Source: an uncultured Ellagibacter sp. (GTDB lineage: Bacteria; Actinomycetota; Coriobacteriia; Coriobacteriales; Eggerthellaceae). Taken from it: a stretch of DNA of 7,620 nt. The first letter of the stretch is position 1. The number at the start of each line of letters is the position of its first letter. The position numbers were made by a program, and so were the translations under genes. Location: contig NZ_CAKUAL010000082.1 in the NCBI RefSeq assembly GCF_934636505.1, positions 1-7,620 on the forward strand, read 5' to 3'. The notes beneath the pieces were generated by a model, which saw only the letters and a list, made by a program, of their open reading frames with translations, did not search any database and was not told the origin of the DNA. Below are positions 1 to 5,711 of the stretch, piece by piece.

Positions 1-194
1 TGGGCGCGGACCAGATCGTGGTCCTCGACCAGGGGCGCGTTGCCGAGATCGGCTCGCACGAGGCGCTTCTTGGCAAGGGCGGTCTCTATGCAAAGATGTG
101 GGCCGACTACGAGCAGGCGGCCAGCTGGAAGATTTCCGCCGCGGTTGCCGATGCCGCCGCAGACGCCGTCGCCGCGAAAGGGGGCGAGGCCTAG
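1..194 (+). CDS. ABC half-transporter (membrane + ATPase fusion), C-terminal fragment
   Basis: This is the last 63 residues of a protein that begins left of the window; the reading frame starts at base 3 and ends at a TAG at 192-194. The visible part starts just after where the H-loop would be and reads GADQIVVLDQGRVAEIGSHEALL, the conserved end of an ABC exporter ATPase domain in which the NBD closes with a 'G.V.E.G.H..L' stretch. It then has KGGLYAKMWADYEQA, typical of the C-terminal helix of half-transporters, and an alanine-rich tail of about 20 residues. The Walker motifs lie outside the window, so whether this subunit is catalytically intact cannot be judged. Its stop codon abuts the start of the next half-transporter, so the two are very likely co-translated subunits of one heterodimeric membrane transporter. 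Substrate is unknown. Confidence 0.9.
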   Translation, partial: GADQIVVLDQGRVAEIGSHEALLGKGGLYAKMWADYEQAASWKISAAVADAAADAVAAKGGEA

Positions 195-1952
195 ATGTTC
201 GCCTCATTCAAAAAGAAGTACTTTCTGTCCGATAAAGGCATCGCGGGGGTGAAGCGCGGGATTTTCTGGACCACGATTACCAACCTGGTCACCATGGCTG
301 GCATGGGCTTTCTGTTCCTGGTTATGGCAGGGTTCGTCGACCATTTGACGACGGGCGCGGACCTGCCCGCCGCCCTGCCCATCGTGGCCGGCCTTGTGGT
401 CTTCCTTGCTCTGCTCTTCGCTTCGAACTGGCAGCAGTACTACTACACTTATTGCATCTTCTACGAGGAGTGCGGCAACCAGCGCGTCGAGATCGCCGAG
501 CGTCTGCGAAAGCTGCCCCTTTCGTTCTTCGGCCGCCGCGACCTCGCCGACCTTACCGAGACCATCATGGGCGACGCCCAGGCCATGGAGCACGCCTACA
601 GCCATGTTTTGGGCGAGCTGTGGGGCGCCGTCATCGCGAGCGCCATCGTGTTCGCGGGGTCGCTGTTCTTCTGCTGGCAGCTTGCCATCGCGGCGTTTTG
701 GAGCGTGCCCGTGGCGTTTGCCGTCCTGTGCCTGACGCGCGGCCCCATGACCCCGGTGTTCGACCGAGTCCGCGCCGAGAAGGTCAAGGTCACCGAGGCC
801 GTCCAGGAAACTCTCGACTGTGTCCGCGAGATTCGCGCCACCAACCAGGAAGCGCACTATCTGGCAGGCTTGAACGCCGTGATCGAGCGCGAGGAGCGCG
901 AGACGACCAGGGGCGAGCTCGCCAACGGGCTCCTGGTCAACTCGGCATTCGCCATCCTGCGTCTGGGAATCGCCACTACGCTCGTCACGGGCGCCGCGAT
1001 GGTCGTCTCCGGCCAGGTCGACTTCATGGTGATGTTCGCGTTCCTGCTTATGGTGAGCCGAATCTACGCTCCGTTCGACCAGGCCCTTATGCTCGTCTCC
1101 GAGTTGTTCGCCGCCGAGTCGTCGGCCAAGCGCATGCGCTCCATCATGGAGGAGCCCGTGGCGCAGGGCAGCGAGAAGTTCGAGCCTTCGGGCCATGACG
1201 TGGTGTTCGACCACGTGGCGTTCGGATACGGCGCGGGCGAAGACGGGCGCGCCGGCGAGAAGGTCCTGGCTGACGTGAGCTTCACCGCAAAGGAAGGCGA
1301 GGTCACGGCGCTCGTCGGTCCGTCCGGCTCGGGCAAGTCGACGGTGAGCCGACTGGCGGCGCGTTTCTGGGACGCCACCTCCGGCAAGGTCACCGTGGGT
1401 GGTGTTGACGTCGCGAGCGTGGACCCCGAGGCGCTGCTGCGCGATTACGCGATCGTCTTCCAAGACGTGCTGCTCTTCGACGACACGGTGATGGGCAACA
1501 TCCGCCTTGGCCGCCGTGATGCCACCGACGAGGAGGTCTTGGCCGCCGCACATGCCGCCAACTGCGATGAGTTCGTGAGCCGCATGCCGCAGGGCTACGA
1601 CACCCTGATCGGCGAGAACGGATCCAAGCTCTCCGGCGGCGAGCGCCAGCGCATCTCCATCGCCCGCGCTCTGCTCAAGGATGCGCCTATCGTCCTTTTG
1701 GACGAGGCCACGGCGAGCCTGGACGTCGAGAACGAGACCGTGGTGCAGGAGGCTCTTTCCCGCCTGCTCGCGGGCAAGACCGTCATCGTGATCGCGCACC
1801 GCATGCGCACGGTAGAGAACGCCGACAAGATCGTGGTCCTGAAGGGAGGCGTGGTCGCCGAGCAGGGTGCGCCCGCCGAGCTCAAGGCTGCGGGCGGCGA
1901 GTTCGCGCACATGGTCGAGCTCCAGAAGGAGACGGCTGCCTGGCGGCTGTAG
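195..1952 (+). CDS. ABC transporter ATP-binding/permease half-transporter (type IV exporter fold)
   Basis: A 585-residue fused half-transporter that would couple ATP hydrolysis to movement of an unknown substrate across the cytoplasmic membrane. About six membrane helices are visible (roughly residues 24-48, 58-78, 138-160, 161-182, 248-272, 277-297), followed by the ATPase domain from about 335. The ATPase has an A-loop tyrosine (Y345), Walker A GPSGSGKS (375-382), Q-loop Q423, X-loop TLIGENG (470-476), signature LSGGE (479-483), Walker B IVLLDE with catalytic E504, D-loop SLD (508-510) and H-loop H535, so it looks fully active. The ATG directly follows the partner's TAG, with GAGG at 186-189 as a ribosome site five bases upstream. 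The DLADLTETIMGDAQAMEHAY stretch in the membrane domain reminds me of paired half-transporters of the YbtPQ/IrtAB-like group (siderophore-related); that is from memory and weak. Multidrug or peptide export is an equally open alternative. Confidence 0.95.
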   Translation: MFASFKKKYFLSDKGIAGVKRGIFWTTITNLVTMAGMGFLFLVMAGFVDHLTTGADLPAALPIVAGLVVFLALLFASNWQQYYYTYCIFYEECGNQRVEIAERLRKLPLSFFGRRDLADLTETIMGDAQAMEHAYSHVLGELWGAVIASAIVFAGSLFFCWQLAIAAFWSVPVAFAVLCLTRGPMTPVFDRVRAEKVKVTEAVQETLDCVREIRATNQEAHYLAGLNAVIEREERETTRGELANGLLVNSAFAILRLGIATTLVTGAAMVVSGQVDFMVMFAFLLMVSRIYAPFDQALMLVSELFAAESSAKRMRSIMEEPVAQGSEKFEPSGHDVVFDHVAFGYGAGEDGRAGEKVLADVSFTAKEGEVTALVGPSGSGKSTVSRLAARFWDATSGKVTVGGVDVASVDPEALLRDYAIVFQDVLLFDDTVMGNIRLGRRDATDEEVLAAAHAANCDEFVSRMPQGYDTLIGENGSKLSGGERQRISIARALLKDAPIVLLDEATASLDVENETVVQEALSRLLAGKTVIVIAHRMRTVENADKIVVLKGGVVAEQGAPAELKAAGGEFAHMVELQKETAAWRL

Positions 1953-1976
1953 GGTCGTTCCCCTTTGAAAACGGCC
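1953..1976. other. weak stem-loop just after the half-transporter stop
   Basis: GGTCGTT at 1953-1959 can pair with AACGGCC at 1970-1976 (seven pairs including one G-U) around a 10-base loop. It starts at the base after the stop codon. On the minus strand it lies downstream of the permease gene. It is short and has no clear T-tract, so it may only help stabilise the mRNA end; the stronger hairpin is the next one. Confidence 0.3.
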
Positions 1977-1983
1977 TATGCGT

Positions 1984-2017
1984 GAGGGGCGCCTTCCCTT
2001 TGAGGAAGACGCCCCTT
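1984..2017. terminator. probable bidirectional terminator between convergent genes
   Basis: An imperfect inverted repeat: AGGGGCG (1985-1991) pairs with CGCCCCT (2010-2016), then a C/A mismatch, then CTTCC (1993-1997) pairs with GGAAG (2004-2008) around a six-base loop. It lies in the 77-base gap between two genes that end toward each other (stops at 1952 on + and 2030 on -). The U-tract is poor: only a TTTT at 2025-2028 on the plus side, nine bases beyond the stem, and a distant TTTT on the minus side. The assignment therefore rests on stem strength and position. Confidence 0.65.
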
Positions 2018-2029
2018 CGCAGGTGTTTT

Positions 2030-4696
2030 CTATTCCTGCACCTTTAAGGCCTCGGCGAGGCTGACGCGTTTGATGGAGCGCGTGTGCAAAAACGCCACGA
2101 CGAGGTAGGTCGCAAACCCGATGCCTGCACACGCGGCCATAGCTGACCACGGCACGTAAATCTCGATGTTGCCGTTGTAGGTGAGCAGCATCGTGCGGAA
2201 GATCGCGGCGAGCGATTCGATGATCAGCGGCTCGCACAGCACGAGCGAGGCGACGACGCACAGCGTGATCGATCGGATGTAGAGATGCGAGATTTCGCCG
2301 TCGCGGTAGCCGAAGACCTTCATGTAGCTGATCGAGCGGGCGCTGCGGTCGATCACGGCCTTGGTCAGCAGGTACATGAACAGCAGGAAGATGAATACGG
2401 CGAGCCCGACCATCAGGCCGATTAGGCTGCTCATCATGTCGATGAACTGGTCGCCGACGGCGCGCATGTCGTCGGGCGTGGTATCGCCGGAGAAGTAGCG
2501 CGAGTCGAGGTCGAGCTCCTCGTCGCTCACGTAGCCATTGAAGTAGGAGGCGTCGTTGCCGAAGAGCTCGTTGAAGTCATCAATGCTCATGTAGACGTTC
2601 ATGTCCGACTTCGTGCCCCACGCGAAGTCGTCGCCTGCGTACTCGAGGAAGTAGTCCTTCTCCTCGTACTTATCATCGAGCTCGACCTTTTGCCCTTCTT
2701 TCCAGCCGAACTTATCGAGAAGCCCGCGGCCGAAGATGACGCGGTTGCCGCCGACGTCGAGGTCTTTCCAGTAGCGCGAGTCGGGTGAGATACCGTAGAT
2801 GGACACCGTCTCGGTGCCGTTTCCCTCGCCACGGTCGTATTGTAGCTGGTAAATGGCGTATTTTTCAGTCTGGGCAACCTTATCTGCGCCGTTGTCGACC
2901 GTGTTCACGGGGTGGATGTCGTCTTCGCTGGCGTCGATGTTGGAAGCGGCGTCGATAAGGTCGATGGTCTCGTCGCGATCGCAGCCGAGAGCGTTTGCGA
3001 GCTCGTCAAGGCGCGTATAGAGGGCATCCTTCTTGTCCTGCACCTCTTCGAGCGCATTGGCTGCCGCTTGCATGTTGTCTGCTGAGGGCGAGGCGGCGAG
3101 TATGTCGGCAGCCGTCTGCGCTGTGTCTACCGCGTCATCGAGCTCGTCCTCGGCGTCCTCGGCGGCGGAAAGAAGGGCGCCGTCGACGGACTGGAGGCGG
3201 TCGAGCGCTGCCCACTGCGCGCGCTGCTCGGCTGTGCCCTCAAGCTCGAGCGGGGCCTTGAGCGTGTACTGGTGCTCGGCCACGAGGCTCGTCTCAAGGT
3301 TGTCGGCGTAGTGCGTCATCGTGGGGAGGATCGCCAGACCGAAGAGCAGAAGCAGCGAGGCGAAGGCGATGCCCACGAAGAGCGTGACGAAGTTGCCGAG
3401 GTTGCGCAAAAAGACGCGTAGGCGGAAGCGCGCGACGAAGCCCATGCGCTCGGGCAGCCGCAGTCCGCGTTTGGTGCCTGACTTTCCGCTGGCCTCGTGG
3501 CGCAAAAACTGCAGCGGGGTCTTTCCCATCTTGCGAAGAAGCCCCACAAGCGTGATGAGGATGAGCGCGGCGGCGGGCACCACGGCGCATTTGACGAAGA
3601 TCCCCCAGCTCCAGTACACGTGGAAAGGCGGCAGGCTGTAGGAGCCGTAATAGAGATTGCGCATGGGCTCGGTGAAGAAGGCGACGCCGAGCGCGCACCC
3701 CAGGCCCGCCGCGAAGATGCCCACGATAGCAGGAAGCGTGAGGTAGTGGAGGACGATCTCGCGCTTGCGGTAGCCGCTCGCGAGCAGCGTACCTATGACG
3801 GCGCTCTCCTCTTCGATGGTGGCGTTGGTGAGCACGACGAAGACGAAGGCCATGATCACGATGATGATGTCGAGCAGCGTCGTCCACATGGCGGAGTCGC
3901 CGTCCACGTCATCGCGCGCGTAGCCGATGCCCTGGTTGGAGTCGGCGTCGATGAGGTCATCCACGCGCGCGTCGGCATCCGTTAAAGCCTCTACCATGTC
4001 CTTCTCGGCATCGGTGCGCTCGGCGACGGAGAGGTCGCGGTCCTTGAAGGTGAACGAGTAGGTGTAGGTGGGCGCGCCGCCAGCGTCCTCGAGTGCGGTG
4101 AAGCCGGCGTCTGTGACCTCGGCCACGCCGAAAGTGATGGTGTTCACCGTGAAGTCGGAGTTGTTGAGGAAGAGCGCCTGGCTGTCGGGCAAGGTCATGA
4201 TGCCGCAGATGGTGTAGGCGCGCCCCTCAAGCTCGACCTTGTCGCCTATGGCAAGCGTGTTGTTCGTGGCGAAGACGCGGTCGACGGCGACCTCGTCGTC
4301 TGTCTGGGGCTTCGCGCCCTCGCAATAGGATGCGATGTCGACTTCGGTGCGGTGGGTGTAGGTGCGCAGCGTGCGCTTGGTGCCGTCGTCGCCCGTGGGC
4401 TTCTTGATGGCCGCATCTATGGAGAAGTTCTTGAAGAACGTGACGCCGCCGACGCCATCGGCCGCGTCCTCGGCCGCTTCGAGCTGAGCGTCGGTCGCCT
4501 CGAACGCCGTTATCACGCGGCCGTCCTCGATCGTGTACTCGTCACGCATATTGTCGATGAGGCAGCCGATGGAGTGCGCGGCGAGCAGGAAGCCCGACGT
4601 GAGGGCGATTGCGCCGCACATGAGCAAAAAGATACCCAGGTACTTGCCGATGTTGTGCTTGAGCTCGCGGGGGAGCCGTCTGGCCAGAGGAGTCAT
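2030..4696 (-). CDS. FtsX/MacB-type ABC transporter permease with large extracellular domains
   Basis: An 888-residue membrane protein, the permease partner of the ATPase encoded just upstream. It shows the duplicated FtsX layout: one helix (about 18-41), a large extracellular domain (42-271), three helices (about 272-292, 320-341, 364-386), then a second copy with helix 432-458, extracellular domain 459-755 and helices about 757-778, 806-830, 848-870. The coupling-helix signatures LLASGYRKREI (304-314) and MKVFGYRDGEI (792-802) mark the two halves. The second extracellular domain carries an acidic alanine-rich helical hairpin at about 488-590. Such proteins usually act by mechanotransmission (MacB, LolCDE, BceB, FtsX) on lipids, peptides, toxins or cell-wall enzymes rather than by classic channel transport; the substrate here is unknown. 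The start is supported by GGTAGG (plus-strand 4703-4708), six bases before the ATG and overlapping the ATPase stop, which suggests coupled translation. Confidence 0.93.
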   Translation of the reverse strand: MTPLARRLPRELKHNIGKYLGIFLLMCGAIALTSGFLLAAHSIGCLIDNMRDEYTIEDGRVITAFEATDAQLEAAEDAADGVGGVTFFKNFSIDAAIKKPTGDDGTKRTLRTYTHRTEVDIASYCEGAKPQTDDEVAVDRVFATNNTLAIGDKVELEGRAYTICGIMTLPDSQALFLNNSDFTVNTITFGVAEVTDAGFTALEDAGGAPTYTYSFTFKDRDLSVAERTDAEKDMVEALTDADARVDDLIDADSNQGIGYARDDVDGDSAMWTTLLDIIIVIMAFVFVVLTNATIEEESAVIGTLLASGYRKREIVLHYLTLPAIVGIFAAGLGCALGVAFFTEPMRNLYYGSYSLPPFHVYWSWGIFVKCAVVPAAALILITLVGLLRKMGKTPLQFLRHEASGKSGTKRGLRLPERMGFVARFRLRVFLRNLGNFVTLFVGIAFASLLLLFGLAILPTMTHYADNLETSLVAEHQYTLKAPLELEGTAEQRAQWAALDRLQSVDGALLSAAEDAEDELDDAVDTAQTAADILAASPSADNMQAAANALEEVQDKKDALYTRLDELANALGCDRDETIDLIDAASNIDASEDDIHPVNTVDNGADKVAQTEKYAIYQLQYDRGEGNGTETVSIYGISPDSRYWKDLDVGGNRVIFGRGLLDKFGWKEGQKVELDDKYEEKDYFLEYAGDDFAWGTKSDMNVYMSIDDFNELFGNDASYFNGYVSDEELDLDSRYFSGDTTPDDMRAVGDQFIDMMSSLIGLMVGLAVFIFLLFMYLLTKAVIDRSARSISYMKVFGYRDGEISHLYIRSITLCVVASLVLCEPLIIESLAAIFRTMLLTYNGNIEIYVPWSAMAACAGIGFATYLVVAFLHTRSIKRVSLAEALKVQE

Positions 4697-4703
4697 CGCG
4701 CGC

Positions 4704-5420
4704 CTACCAATCGAGCTTGGAGGCGGACACAGGCGAGTCGTTGACCTCGTCTTCGGCTAAGCGCCCGTCGCGCAGGCGCAGCACGCGGTCGGCCATGCGG
4801 GCGATGGCGGCGTTGTGCGTCACGATCACGACGGTGCAGCCGTACTCCCGGTTCACGCGCTCCATGAGTTCGAGCACTTCTTTCGAGGTCTTGTAATCGA
4901 GGGCGCCCGTGGGTTCGTCGCACAGGATGAGGCCCGGGTTCTTCACGAGCGCGCGGCCGATGGCGCAGCGCTGCTGCTGGCCGCCGGAGACCTGGCGCGG
5001 GAACTTGTTGCGGTGCTCCCAAAGGCCAAGCGAGCGCAGAAGGTCCTCCAAGGGCAGGGGATTTGCCGAGAGGTGCGCCGTGACCTCGATATTCTCCTTG
5101 ATGGTGAGGTCGGGCACGAGGTTGTAGAACTGGAAGACGAAGCCGAGCTCGCGGCGGCGGTACTCGCCGAGGTCTTTGCTTGAAAGCGCGGTGAGCTCGC
5201 AGCCGCCGACTGAGATCGCGCCGCCGTCGGCGCCCTCAAGGCCGCCGATGAGATTGAGGAAGGTCGACTTGCCCGAGCCCGAGGGGCCGAGCATAACGCA
5301 GACCTCGCCGCGGTTCACGGTGGTGGTGATGCCGTCGAGCACCTGGACGCGGGCTTCGCCGTCGCCGTAGTGTTTGGCGAGGCTCTCGACGACGAGGTAG
5401 GGGGTATTTGATTTTGCCAT
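4704..5420 (-). CDS. ABC transporter ATP-binding protein, MacB/LolD/FtsE type
   Basis: A 238-residue stand-alone ATPase that would power the FtsX-type permease at the inner face of the membrane. Motifs in order: Walker A GPSGSGKS (45-52), Q-loop Q97 in FVFQFYNLVPDLT, signature VSGGQ (144-148), Walker B LILCDE with catalytic E169, D-loop ALD (173-175) and H-loop H202. The 'QFYNLVP.LT..EN' and 'DEPTGALD' phrases are characteristic of the MacB/LolD/FtsE subfamily whose partners are FtsX-like permeases, matching the next gene, which starts 7 bases after this stop. The chosen ATG (complement of 5418-5420) has a purine-rich AAGAAAG six bases upstream in the leader. It is the first gene of a two-gene operon, with a good promoter-like pair about 50 bases upstream embedded in a dyad repeat. 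All catalytic residues are intact. No regulator or sensor kinase lies next to it in the window. Confidence 0.95.
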   Translation of the reverse strand: MAKSNTPYLVVESLAKHYGDGEARVQVLDGITTTVNRGEVCVMLGPSGSGKSTFLNLIGGLEGADGGAISVGGCELTALSSKDLGEYRRRELGFVFQFYNLVPDLTIKENIEVTAHLSANPLPLEDLLRSLGLWEHRNKFPRQVSGGQQQRCAIGRALVKNPGLILCDEPTGALDYKTSKEVLELMERVNREYGCTVVIVTHNAAIARMADRVLRLRDGRLAEDEVNDSPVSASKLDW

Positions 5421-5436
5421 GGTCGTTCTTTCTTGA

Positions 5437-5458
5437 AAAGGGGCGCATGCGGCCCTTT
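5437..5458. repeat. 22-bp near-perfect dyad in the leader of the ABC/FtsX operon
   Basis: AAAGGG at 5437-5442, one G/G mismatch, then the self-complementary core CGCATGCG (5444-5451), the other mismatch base, and CCCTTT at 5453-5458. It lies between the predicted transcription start (about 5470, minus strand) and the ribosome site of the ATPase gene. In the minus-strand RNA it could fold into a GC-rich hairpin followed by UUUU-C, so it might be a weak attenuator. It could equally be a second operator half or a stabilising leader hairpin. Confidence 0.55.
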
Positions 5459-5461
5459 AAG

Positions 5462-5506
5462 GTTGCATTCAGCTAACTTATAACGCAAAAGTTAGCCATA
5501 TGCAAC
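5462..5506. promoter_or_regulatory. 45-bp nested inverted repeat, probable operator
   Basis: Two pairs of perfectly matching arms share one symmetry axis at 5484: GTTGCAT (5462-5468) with ATGCAAC (5500-5506), and GCTAACTT (5472-5479) with AAGTTAGC (5489-5496). They are separated by three unmatched bases between outer and inner arms and a nine-base centre. The dyad covers the -35 and -10 elements predicted for the minus-strand ABC/FtsX operon, so a bound protein would block or reshape that promoter. The design is what is commonly seen for dimeric or double-dimer repressors (TetR, MarR or PadR type), but the regulator is not in the window and its family is a guess. Because most of the dyad is upstream of the predicted start, it is more likely a DNA site than an RNA hairpin. 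Confidence 0.7.
5477..5505 (-). promoter_or_regulatory. predicted sigma70-type promoter of the ABC/FtsX operon
   Basis: On the minus strand TTGCAT (complement of 5500-5505) is followed after exactly 17 bases by TATAAG (complement of 5477-5482). The -10 matches five of six consensus bases; the -35 keeps the TTG. This predicts a transcript start near 5470 and a leader of about 50 bases before the ATPase ATG. Both boxes fall inside the 45-bp dyad, which supports regulated expression of the pump. On the plus strand the same DNA also contains TATAAC (5479-5484), 17 bases after a poor TTTAAG (5456-5461), so a divergent plus-strand promoter here is possible but weaker. Confidence 0.55.
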
Positions 5507-5534
5507 GCGCTTTGCCAAGTTTCCTCCCCATTTC

Positions 5535-5590
5535 GAGGGACCTATCGAGCGTCCCTTTCGCATTTGCGATATCGCATCTGGGCGAAAGGG
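5535..5590. repeat. cluster of overlapping inverted repeats upstream of the NSS transporter
   Basis: A perfect nine-base pair of arms, CCCTTTCGC (5553-5561) and GCGAAAGGG (5582-5590), encloses a 12-base perfect palindrome TGCGATATCGCA (5565-5576). TCGCA also occurs at 5558-5562 and 5572-5576, with its inverse TGCGA at 5565-5569. To the left, AGGGAC (5536-5541) can pair with GTCCCT (5551-5556), using bases also needed by the nine-base stem, so the two folds would exclude each other in an RNA. No T-tract follows, which argues against a plain terminator. It may be an operator for the NSS gene, or a structured leader if transcription starts further upstream; I match it to no known riboswitch. Confidence 0.5.
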
Positions 5591-5636
5591 CGAGGCCGAA
5601 TACCCTTCTCTCGTGCGTGAATGCGTAACGTTCAGG

Positions 5637-5642
5637 TAAAAT
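5637..5642 (+). promoter_or_regulatory. candidate -10 element for the NSS transporter gene
   Basis: TAAAAT matches five of six bases of the sigma70 -10 consensus and lies 69 bases before the ATG of the transporter. The 15-19 base region upstream (around 5612-5620) has no good -35, so the promoter would be weak or activator-dependent. An AACGTT palindrome (5627-5632) sits in the spacer. If this is the true promoter, the inverted-repeat cluster at 5535-5590 lies upstream of transcription and would act as DNA. Confidence 0.3.
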
Positions 5643-5688
5643 TGCCCGAATTGGAGGGCATCAGCCTGCGCAACGCTTTTGCTTGCGC
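5643..5688 (+). other. two small stem-loops in the NSS 5' leader
   Basis: TGCCC (5643-5647) can pair with GGGCA (5656-5660), and GCGCAA (5668-5673) with TTGCGC (5683-5688). The second ends about ten bases before the ribosome site of the transporter. Both are short and could arise by chance in GC-rich DNA; a translational role is possible but not shown. Confidence 0.25.
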
Positions 5689-5698
5689 TCTTGATTGG

Positions 5699-5706
5699 AA
5701 AAGGGA
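5699..5706 (+). promoter_or_regulatory. ribosome binding site that decides the NSS start
   Basis: AAAAGGGA lies five bases before the ATG at 5712. An in-frame TTG at 5679 would add 11 residues but would place this Shine-Dalgarno inside the gene, and the next ATG (5721) is too far (14 bases). The ATG at 5712 is therefore preferred. Confidence 0.75.
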
Positions 5707-5711
5707 ATAGT

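Noticed and set aside
204..2261. A 685-codon open frame on the minus strand opposite the ABC half-transporter, overlapping the permease end
   Set aside because: It is antisense to a gene with full ABC motifs, its translation is arginine/histidine/glycine-rich low-complexity typical of shadow frames in GC-rich DNA, and it shows no recognisable domain.
5462..5506. Iron-box (DtxR/IdeR) reading of the GTTAGC/GCTAAC arms
   Set aside because: The iron-box half-sites are adjacent in GTTAG-CTAAC orientation; here the arms are in the opposite order (GCTAACTT before AAGTTAGC) and separated by nine bases, so the architecture does not match.
5618..5634. TGAA...TTCA resembling an arginine-repressor box near the NSS -10
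   Set aside because: The spacing (17 bases overall) and interior do not match the usual box, and four-base arms are expected by chance.
5679..5711. TTG start at 5679 giving an 11-residue longer NSS protein
   Set aside because: The best Shine-Dalgarno (5699-5706) lies after it and fits the ATG at 5712; the TTG has no ribosome site and overlaps a small stem-loop.
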